Source: Planctomycetaceae bacterium (lineage in GTDB: Bacteria; Planctomycetota; Planctomycetia; Pirellulales; UBA1268). From it: 13,935 nucleotides of DNA. Position numbers and translations under genes: made by a program. Each line of letters starts with the position of its first letter. Position 1 is the first letter of the stretch. The stretch spans positions 1 through 13,935 of the forward strand of contig CANGIH010000016.1 in NCBI GenBank assembly GCA_947453875.1. The letters run 5' to 3'. The notes under the pieces were generated by a model. The model was not told the origin of the DNA, did not search any database, and saw only the letters and a list, made by a program, of their open reading frames with translations. Positions 7,835 to 13,935 of this stretch are shown in pieces.

Positions 7835-10800
7835 ATGCTCCGAACCGCGAGTCTCGTGGCGATGCTGGCGGCCTGCCTTGTGACCCGGGCGCGGCTCCAA
7901 GCCGACGATACGATCGGCCTCGAACTATTCGAAACCCACATCCGCCCCGTGCTGGTGGAGCACTGCCTGGAATGCCACCGCAGCGGGGGCTTGGCCGAGG
8001 GGGGCCTCGTCCTCGACCACCGCGAGGGGATGAGGGCCGGCGGGGCAGGGGGCCCGATCCTCGCCCCCGGTGATCCGGCAAACAGCCGTCTGCTCGCGAT
8101 CCTCCGGCACGAGGTTCCGGGACTGGAGATGCCACTCGATGCCGACCGGCTCGATGAGCCAGCGATCAAGGCGTTCGCCGAGTGGATCGCCGCCGGAGCC
8201 CCCGATCCGCGTGATCCACCCGCGATCACCGGCCCCGTCGCGCCGACTGACTTCAGCGAGCGGCGGCGGTGGTGGAGCTTTCAGCCACTCGCCGCCCGGG
8301 ATGCACCACCGGCACGACTCGCCGAGTGGAGCGCGAGCCCGATCGACCGCTTCGTGCTGGCGAGGCTCGATGCCGCCGGCATCGAACCGGCGCCGGTCGC
8401 CGATCCCGCCACGCTCCTCCGCCGGCTGTCGTTTGTGCTGACGGGACTTCCCCCGACACCGGAAGAGGTGATCGCCTTCACGGTCGATCCATCGCCGGCT
8501 GCCTACGAGGCAGCGGTCGACAGGATGCTCGCCTCGCCCCGCTACGGCGAACGTTTCGCCCGCCACTGGATGGATCTCGTCCGCTACTGCGAGTCACACG
8601 GCAGCCAGGGAGACCCGGAGCTGCCCAATGCCTGGCGCTACCGCGACTATCTCGTCCGCGCGTTCAACGACGATCTTCCCTACGACCGGTTCGTGCGCGA
8701 GCAGATCGCCGGGGATCTGCTCCCCGATCCGCGGTGGAACGGCACCGAGGGAAACAACGAGTCGGCGATCGGCCCTGCGCACCTGCGAATGGTCGAACTC
8801 GGCTTCGTGCCCGTCGATGCCCTCGACGACCAGGTGAAAGTGGTCGAAAACCAGATCGACGTCTACTCGAAGACCTTCTTCGGACTCACCGCCGCCTGTG
8901 CCCGCTGCCACGACCACAAGTTCGACCCGATCACGCAGGAGGACTTCTACGCCCTCTACGGAATCTTCGCCAGCAGCAGGCCGGGACAGGTGATTCTCGA
9001 TCGTCCGGAATCGCTCCGCGTCGGTGGCGATGAGTTGGCCGGCCTGAAACGCCAGACAAAGTCCGCCCTGGTGAGTGCCTGGCTCGATGCGGTCGATCGT
9101 CTTCCCCTCCGCCTCGAGGCGCAGGCGGCACGGGCGGCGAGGGCTTCCACGCTCCGTGCGGAGCATGATGCGGTGAGGGCAGCCATCGACGCGATCGAAC
9201 TTCCCGCCCGGGCCCGCGCTCGAGTGCACCGTGAAGGCTCAACCACCGCGACGTCGCTTCCGGCACCTTTTGCGCGCTGGAGTTTCTCCGGCGGCACCCA
9301 CGACAGCGTCGGCGGTCTCGATGGGGAGCTTTTAGGCGGAGCGATCGTTCGCGACGGCCGCCTCGTTCTCGATGGCGTGGGGGCGAACATGCGCACCAGA
9401 GCGATCGATCGTGATCTCGAGGAGAAGACGCTCGAGGCGTGGGTTGCACTATCCAACCTCGACCAGCGGGGGGGAGGGGTGATCGGCCTCGACATGCCCG
9501 ACGGCAGGTTCTTCGACTCGATCGTGTTCGGGGAGATGAAGGCCCGTCATTGGCTCCCGGGCAGTGACTTCTTCAATCGCACGCAGGATCCGGAAGGTGG
9601 TGCGGAGACAGCCGGGCCTGGCGAGTTCGTCCATGTGGCGATCGTCTATGCCGCCGACCATTCGATCCGCGTCTACCGCAATGGCCAGCCGTATGGCGCC
9701 CCCTACACCAAGGGCACGTTGTGGAGATTCAAGGCTGGTGGATCCCGGTTCCTATTCGGCCAGCGGCTCTCCGACATCAATCCACCGCTTGCGGGTGAAA
9801 TCGACGAGGCGCGCGCGTACGACCGGGCCTTGTCGGGCGACGAGGTGGCGGCATCGTACCGGGCCGGTCCGGAAGGGGTGAGCGACGACGAACTCCTGGC
9901 GAGCCTCGACGATGCCGAGCGGCAGACGCTTGCGAGGCTCCGCGGCGACCGCGCGAGAGTCGCTGCCGAACTCGTCACCACCGGCGCCACTTCCGATCCC
10001 CCGCTCGAAGCCGCCCTCGCCAGCGCCACGAATGACGCCACAAGCCCCCTCCACGCCTGGGTCAAGCTCTCCGCGATTCCCCCGGAAGCCTGGCCGGACG
10101 CCTGGGGGAGTCTGGTCACGTCGTTGCGGGCGGAGCGGGAGTCGCGAGTGGGCGCCAACGCCCGGGCCGCCCCGCTGTGGGATCTGCGCGGTGCTGACCA
10201 TGCGACGTGGTTCCGTCATGGCACAGGTCTCCCCGGCGAACCGTCGGGGAATGGCGATTTTGAGGTCTCCCCCGATGGAGATCGGGTGATCACCGGCATC
10301 CTTCCGGCCGGGATCCACACGCATCTGGTGAGCAGTCGCCAGCCAGCGGTTTACCAGTCGCCACGGTGTGTCATCGACAGCGACAGCATCTACCTCCGTG
10401 TCCTCGGCAGGGGCAGCGTCGCCCGACTCGTGATCGAGAATTACCCGCTCGGCAACGGCGGGATCTATCCGGCCGTTCGCCCCGACCGTGACGACCTCGC
10501 CTGGCTCCGCCTCGACACGAACTACCGCCGGGGGGCGAGCGCCTACGTGGAACTCGTCACCGATCCGACTGAAAGGGCCTTTTTCGGGATCGCCGAGGTG
10601 TCGAAGGGGGATGCCCCCGAGCCTCCGCGCGACACATTCCTCGCGGCGGCACCTTTTCTCGAGGGAGTGGCGCCTCGGGGCTCTGCCGAACTCTCCGGCC
10701 GGATGGCGATGCGCCTCGGCGAGACCGTCCGCGACTGGAACGAAGGCGTGCTCGATGATGACAGCCGCGCCCTGCTCGATTTCTTTGTCCGTGGCGGAAT

Positions 10801-11929
10801 CCTCCCCACGACGCTCACCGAGCTTTCCGCTCTGCGGGAAATTGTCGACCGCCATCGGGGGATCGAGCGGGGCATTCCGGTGCCTCGGCGTGCACCGGGC
10901 GTCCTCGAGGCGGCGGGATACGATCAGCCACTTTTCATCCGTGGCCAGCACACCCGTCCGGCGGATCTGGTGCCGAGGCGCGGCCTTTCGATCTTCGCAT
11001 CCGCCCCGTACGCGCCTCGTGCCGAGGCCTTGAGCGCCCCGAGCGGACGGCTGCAACTGGCCGACGAGGCGGTCGGGCCGGGGAAGGATCTCCTCGCCCG
11101 CGTCATGGTCAACCGGCTCTGGCACCATGCCTTCGGCCGCGGCATCGTCGCCACCACCGACAACTTCGGGCTGCTCGGTTCTCCCCCCACGCACCCCGAT
11201 CTCCTCGATTGGCTCGCCAATCGCTTCATCAACGATGGCTGGTCGGTGAAGCGGGCCCTGCGGGAGATGGTCATGAGCCGGGCCTTCCTCGGATCGGCCC
11301 GCCCGCCGCGGGGCGCGACAGAGGCCGATCCGCTCAACGAGCTCCTCTCCCACGCTCCGCTCCGCCGCCTCGATGCCGAGTCGATCCGGGATTCGATCCT
11401 TGCCACGTCCGGCCAGCTCGATTCGACGATGGGGGGACCAGGCATCGACGTCTACCACACGGCGAAGACCGAAGGGGGCGGACCGGTCGGCCCGCTCGAC
11501 GGCAGCCGGCGACGCAGCGTGTATCAGCGGATTCGCCGCAACGCCTCCAATCCGTTCCTCGAGGTCTTCGACGCCCCGAAGCCGGCGACGACCCGCGGCA
11601 CGCGCGACGTCACCGGCACACCGGCGCAGGCCCTGGCGATGCTCAACGACCCGTTCGTGATCGATCAGGCAGCCAAGTGGGGCAACTCCGTCGCCGCCGA
11701 ATCGACGGCCAACGACGCGCGACTCCGCGGCATGTTCCTCCGGGCCCTGTCTCGCCTCCCGGACAGCGAGGAACAGGCGATGCTGCTGGCCCACCTCGCT
11801 GCCGTCCGCGCCGACCACGCCCTCCTCTCCGACGGTTCGCCGCGAACCACGTCCGAGCGTGAGTCGCTCACCTGGGGTGATGTGGCCCATGCCATTCTCT
11901 GCCTGAAGGAGTTCATCCATGTCGAGTGA
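7835..11929 (+). CDS. Exported planctomycete cytochrome c protein PSCyt1-PSCyt2-LamG-PSD1 (1364 aa)
   Basis: Domains in order: an N-terminal export signal; PSCyt1 (about 28-125) with haem motif C44-L-E-C47-H48; PSCyt2/DUF1549 (about 168-375), from SPIDRFVLARL to a second CxxCH (C355-A-R-C358-H359, then DHKFDP); a LamG/concanavalin-like domain (about 479-675) with paired beta motifs and DEARAYDRALS; an unassigned beta-rich block (about 780-920); and PSD1/DUF1553 (about 1070-1345) with ARVMVNRLWHHAFGRGIV and RRSVYQRIRRN. PSD1 proteins are often roughly 750-1100 residues, so the LamG and following block account for the extra length. Two CxxCH motifs predict covalent c-type haem outside the cytoplasm. 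The start has no clear Shine-Dalgarno. The signal could be cut at LQA-DD (23/24), but L11-A-A-C14 also fits a lipobox; a GTG at 7814 would give a longer signal. It overlaps the DUF1501 gene by 11 nt. Its enzymatic role is unknown. Confidence 0.9.
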   Translation: MLRTASLVAMLAACLVTRARLQADDTIGLELFETHIRPVLVEHCLECHRSGGLAEGGLVLDHREGMRAGGAGGPILAPGDPANSRLLAILRHEVPGLEMPLDADRLDEPAIKAFAEWIAAGAPDPRDPPAITGPVAPTDFSERRRWWSFQPLAARDAPPARLAEWSASPIDRFVLARLDAAGIEPAPVADPATLLRRLSFVLTGLPPTPEEVIAFTVDPSPAAYEAAVDRMLASPRYGERFARHWMDLVRYCESHGSQGDPELPNAWRYRDYLVRAFNDDLPYDRFVREQIAGDLLPDPRWNGTEGNNESAIGPAHLRMVELGFVPVDALDDQVKVVENQIDVYSKTFFGLTAACARCHDHKFDPITQEDFYALYGIFASSRPGQVILDRPESLRVGGDELAGLKRQTKSALVSAWLDAVDRLPLRLEAQAARAARASTLRAEHDAVRAAIDAIELPARARARVHREGSTTATSLPAPFARWSFSGGTHDSVGGLDGELLGGAIVRDGRLVLDGVGANMRTRAIDRDLEEKTLEAWVALSNLDQRGGGVIGLDMPDGRFFDSIVFGEMKARHWLPGSDFFNRTQDPEGGAETAGPGEFVHVAIVYAADHSIRVYRNGQPYGAPYTKGTLWRFKAGGSRFLFGQRLSDINPPLAGEIDEARAYDRALSGDEVAASYRAGPEGVSDDELLASLDDAERQTLARLRGDRARVAAELVTTGATSDPPLEAALASATNDATSPLHAWVKLSAIPPEAWPDAWGSLVTSLRAERESRVGANARAAPLWDLRGADHATWFRHGTGLPGEPSGNGDFEVSPDGDRVITGILPAGIHTHLVSSRQPAVYQSPRCVIDSDSIYLRVLGRGSVARLVIENYPLGNGGIYPAVRPDRDDLAWLRLDTNYRRGASAYVELVTDPTERAFFGIAEVSKGDAPEPPRDTFLAAAPFLEGVAPRGSAELSGRMAMRLGETVRDWNEGVLDDDSRALLDFFVRGGILPTTLTELSALREIVDRHRGIERGIPVPRRAPGVLEAAGYDQPLFIRGQHTRPADLVPRRGLSIFASAPYAPRAEALSAPSGRLQLADEAVGPGKDLLARVMVNRLWHHAFGRGIVATTDNFGLLGSPPTHPDLLDWLANRFINDGWSVKRALREMVMSRAFLGSARPPRGATEADPLNELLSHAPLRRLDAESIRDSILATSGQLDSTMGGPGIDVYHTAKTEGGGPVGPLDGSRRRSVYQRIRRNASNPFLEVFDAPKPATTRGTRDVTGTPAQALAMLNDPFVIDQAAKWGNSVAAESTANDARLRGMFLRALSRLPDSEEQAMLLAHLAAVRADHALLSDGSPRTTSERESLTWGDVAHAILCLKEFIHVE
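11905..11911 (+). promoter_or_regulatory. Ribosome-binding site of the DUF1501 gene, inside the PSD1 gene end
   Basis: GAAGGAG lies seven bases before the ATG at 11919, within the last codons of the PSD1 gene (Lys-Glu of LKEFIHVE). It fixes the DUF1501 start and, with the 11-nt overlap, supports translational coupling. Confidence 0.85.
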
Positions 11930-13352
11930 CACGCGGTGGCCCGGCCGAGGGGGCGGCACCATCCCCCGACGCCAACTGCTGGCCGGGGCTTCGAGCGGTT
12001 TCGGTGCGCTGGCGCTGTCAGCGCTCTCGGCCCTTGGAGAGCTGCCCCCGTCCGCCGGCAGCACGGCCCCGCCGCGACGCGTGCGGAGCGTGATCTTCTG
12101 CTTCATGTCGGGAGGGGTCTCGGCCGTCGATTCGTTCGACCCCAAGCCACGGCTGGCGGTCGATCATGGCAAGCCGATGCCTGTCCCGGTGAAGCCGACG
12201 ATGTTCAATGCCAACGGCACGATCATGGCTAGCCCGTGGGAATTCCAGAGACGCGGCTCGAGCGGCCTGCCGGTGAGCAATCTCTTTCCCCATCTGGCCG
12301 GCTGTGCCGATGATCTCGCCGTGATCCGCTCGATGACGAGCCCTGCCAACGAACACGCCCAGGCCAACTACCACCTCCACAGCGGCTTTTCCCTCGCCGG
12401 CCATCCGAGCGCCGGGGCCTGGATGTCGTACGGGCTGGGGAGCGAGTGCCGGGAAATGCCGGGCTTTGTGGTCCTGGCCGGAGGGGGGGCTCCGCTTGGG
12501 GGCGTCGGCGTCTACGGCAGCGGCTATCTGCCGGCCAACCATCAGGCGACGCTCCTCGATCCCTCCGCCGGCGAACCTGTTCCCAACATCCGGCCGCGCG
12601 AGCCGATCGCGAGCCAGGCGGCGCGGATGCGCGTTGTCGAGCGTCTCGACCGACGGCGGCTCACACTCACCGGCGAGGATCCGCGACTCGAGGCGGCGAT
12701 CAGGAACTACGAGACAGCCGCCCGGATGCAGACGGCCGTGCCCGGTTTCGTCGATCTTGCAGACGAGACGAACGAGACGAAGGCGCTCTACGGGATGGAT
12801 TCGCCGGTGAAAGAGACCGTCGAGTACGGCCGCCAGTGCCTCCTCGCGCGTCGCCTCGTGGAGCGGGGCGTGCGGTTCATCGAACTGACCTGCCTTCCGC
12901 GGCCAGCCGAACTCGGGCAGATCGGCAATCCCTGGGATCAGCATGGTGGCCTGAAAACCGGACATGCCGAGATGGCGATGCAGGTGGATCAACCGATCGC
13001 CGGACTGATCCACGATCTCAAGCGACGCGGACTCTTCGAGGAGACGCTCATCGTCTGGGCAGGCGAGTTCGGCCGGACCCCGTTCGCCCAAGGGTCGGAC
13101 GGCCGTGACCACAATCCCTTCGGGTTCAGCGTGTGGATCGCCGGCGGCGGGGTGAGGGGAGGGTCCGTGCACGGCGCCACCGACGACCTCGGCTATCACG
13201 CTGTCGAACATCCCGTCACCGTCCACCATCTCTGGGCGACGACGCTCCATCTCCTTGGCGTCGACCACGAAAAGCTCACCTACCGCTTCGGTGGCCGCGA
13301 CTTTCGCCTCTCCGATGTCCATGGCCGGGTGATCCGCGACATCCTCGCCTGA
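11919..13352 (+). CDS. Tat-exported DUF1501 family protein (477 aa)
   Basis: DUF1501 (PF07394) proteins belong to the alkaline-phosphatase/sulfatase-like fold group and in planctomycetes usually follow a PSD1 gene, as here. The N-terminus has a Tat-type signal: I-P-R17-R18-Q-L-L-A-G followed by an Ala/Leu-rich segment to about residue 40. Family motifs are FMSGGVSAVDSFDPKP (62-77), ANEHAQANYHLHSG (143-156), NPWDQHGGLKTGH (337-349), WAGEFGRTP (380-388), DGRDHNP (394-400) and HPVTVHHLWATTLHLLG (431-447). The Asp and His residues in these motifs are plausible metal ligands, by analogy only. Length is close to the usual 430-490 residues and the C-terminus is intact, so it looks complete. The ATG is set by GAAGGAG at 11905-11911. 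Sulfatase or phosphatase activity has not, to my knowledge, been shown for this family, so I do not assign a reaction. Confidence 0.93.
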   Translation: MSSDTRWPGRGGGTIPRRQLLAGASSGFGALALSALSALGELPPSAGSTAPPRRVRSVIFCFMSGGVSAVDSFDPKPRLAVDHGKPMPVPVKPTMFNANGTIMASPWEFQRRGSSGLPVSNLFPHLAGCADDLAVIRSMTSPANEHAQANYHLHSGFSLAGHPSAGAWMSYGLGSECREMPGFVVLAGGGAPLGGVGVYGSGYLPANHQATLLDPSAGEPVPNIRPREPIASQAARMRVVERLDRRRLTLTGEDPRLEAAIRNYETAARMQTAVPGFVDLADETNETKALYGMDSPVKETVEYGRQCLLARRLVERGVRFIELTCLPRPAELGQIGNPWDQHGGLKTGHAEMAMQVDQPIAGLIHDLKRRGLFEETLIVWAGEFGRTPFAQGSDGRDHNPFGFSVWIAGGGVRGGSVHGATDDLGYHAVEHPVTVHHLWATTLHLLGVDHEKLTYRFGGRDFRLSDVHGRVIRDILA

Positions 13353-13503
13353 CGTCTCATGGCCAGCTGTCCCGCTTGGCGGCATGCTGCCGGGGGACTA
13401 CAACGGTTGACAGGGGAGGGGGATCTGGCCAGGCCGGCAATGCCGCCCCTGACTGCCGTCAACACGTTCCCCGTCCTATCTTCCGCCCGAAGGAGCCTCA
13501 CCG
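13353..13503 (+). other. Spacer with small hairpins between DUF1501 and propeller genes
   Basis: Two short hairpins share the same arms: CGGCA-TGC-TGCCG (13380-13392) and CGGCA-A-TGCCG (13435-13445, more realistically CGGC/GCCG with an AAT loop). The second is flanked by CAGGGG (13411-13416) and CCCCTG (13446-13451), and by outer TTGAC/GTCAA (13407-13411, 13458-13462), so a larger bulged fold is possible. Neither is followed by a T-run, so they are weak terminator candidates. TTGACA at 13407-13412 looks like a -35 element, but no -10 element sits 16-18 bp downstream. Whether the propeller gene has its own promoter is undecided. Confidence 0.4.
13489..13495 (+). promoter_or_regulatory. Ribosome-binding site of the propeller gene
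   Basis: GAAGGAG is eight bases before the ATG at 13504. It is the same heptamer that precedes the DUF1501 gene and it decides the start of the edge-truncated gene. Confidence 0.85.
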
Positions 13504-13935
13504 ATGCCGTCCGAGCCCACGTCCGATCGTCTGCGTCTCTCCCGCCGCGGCTTCACCGGGGCACTCACGCTCGGCGCCGCCGCCGCGGCTGCCACCCCGG
13601 CGCTCGCCCGCGTGCGGCAGTCGGAGAAGGAGACGATCATCGGCTCGGGCGAGCACACGTTCCGCGTCAAGCATCACTTCCCACAGCTTCCGGACCGCTA
13701 CACCTGGCAGACGACCCACAACGTCGCCGTCGACGGGGCGGGCAACCTCTACGTGATCCATGAAGGCCACAAGGACAAGAAGGACCATCCGGCGATCTTC
13801 GTGTTCGATCCCCAGGGGAGGTTCATCCGGGCCTTCGGCAGCCAGTTCCAGGGAGGGGGCCACGGGATCGAAGTCCGCAGGGAGGGGAGTGAGGAATTCC
13901 TCTATGTCTGTGCCTACCAGCAGGTAAAGGCATTC
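13504..13935 (+). CDS. Tat-exported NHL/six-bladed beta-propeller-like protein, 5' part only (144 aa)
   Basis: The gene runs off the right edge, so only the first 144 residues are visible. A Tat signal is clear: L-S13-R14-R15-G-F-T, then an Ala/Leu/Gly-rich segment ending in P-A-L-A35, a good AxA-type cleavage site. The mature part contains propeller-like blade motifs: HNVAVDGAGNLYVIHEG (about 73-89), IFVFDPQGRFIRAFG (about 99-113) and HGIEVRR (about 120-126). These fit NHL-repeat proteins, including those annotated as peptidylglycine-monooxygenase-like in planctomycetes. Such propellers bind ligands or partners and a few are enzymes; no catalytic residue can be judged from this fragment. It lies 151 bp after the DUF1501 gene on the same strand and may belong to the same unit. 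The start is well supported by GAAGGAG; the fold call is moderate because most of the protein is missing. Confidence 0.65.
   Translation, partial: MPSEPTSDRLRLSRRGFTGALTLGAAAAAATPALARVRQSEKETIIGSGEHTFRVKHHFPQLPDRYTWQTTHNVAVDGAGNLYVIHEGHKDKKDHPAIFVFDPQGRFIRAFGSQFQGGGHGIEVRREGSEEFLYVCAYQQVKAF

Noticed and set aside
7708..8229. In-frame upstream extension of the BtuF-like gene (174 codons)
   Set aside because: The family begins at MRIVSLLPSATE; the extension is Ser/Arg/Pro-rich, unlike any domain, and antisense to the PSD1 gene.
9752..12145. Long minus-strand open frame (797 codons) opposite PSD1 and DUF1501
   Set aside because: It covers conserved domain-coding sequence of two genes on the other strand and has no motifs of its own.
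12018..13385. Minus-strand open frame (455 codons) opposite DUF1501
   Set aside because: DUF1501 family motifs are clear on the plus strand; the antisense translation has none.
13407..13412. TTGACA as a -35 promoter element for the propeller gene
   Set aside because: No acceptable -10 hexamer at 16-18 bp; it may be part of a hairpin arm instead.

Overview
The window looks like chromosomal DNA of a high-GC planctomycete (Planctomycetota, probably the Pirellulales side, though rank is a guess). The strongest evidence is the PSCyt1/PSCyt2/PSD1 protein followed directly by a DUF1501 protein. This pair is greatly expanded in planctomycetes and uncommon elsewhere. The strong G/C bias leaves long open frames opposite most real genes. 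I read five genes, one of them cut by the right edge, and no RNA genes, mobile elements, CRISPR arrays or phage remnants.

Left part, minus strand (24-7707): a signal-less cobalamin-binding (BtuF-like) protein is followed, 202 bp downstream, by a very large exported protein of 2183 residues. The large protein has macroglobulin/Ig-like beta domains, helical repeat-like ends and two low-complexity linkers. It resembles a thioester-less alpha-2-macroglobulin-type protein but is much longer than the usual bacterial form.

Right part, plus strand (7835-13935): a divergent 127-bp gap separates the BtuF-like gene from an apparent operon. The first gene encodes a 1364-residue exported protein with two CxxCH haem motifs, a LamG-like insert and a C-terminal PSD1 domain. 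The second, overlapping it by 11 nt, encodes a Tat-exported DUF1501 protein. After 151 bp comes the start of a Tat-exported, probable NHL-type beta-propeller protein. The last two genes carry the same GAAGGAG ribosome-binding site at near-identical spacing.

The plus-strand genes plausibly work together outside the cytoplasm: a c-type cytochrome with a possible sugar-binding domain, an alkaline-phosphatase-fold-like DUF1501 partner and a beta-propeller protein. The substrate is unknown. PSD1/DUF1501 pairs are common in planctomycetes but, as far as I know, biochemically uncharacterised. I do not see a clearly new system. The most interesting items are the enlarged PSD1 architecture, its possible lipobox, and the giant macroglobulin-like protein.
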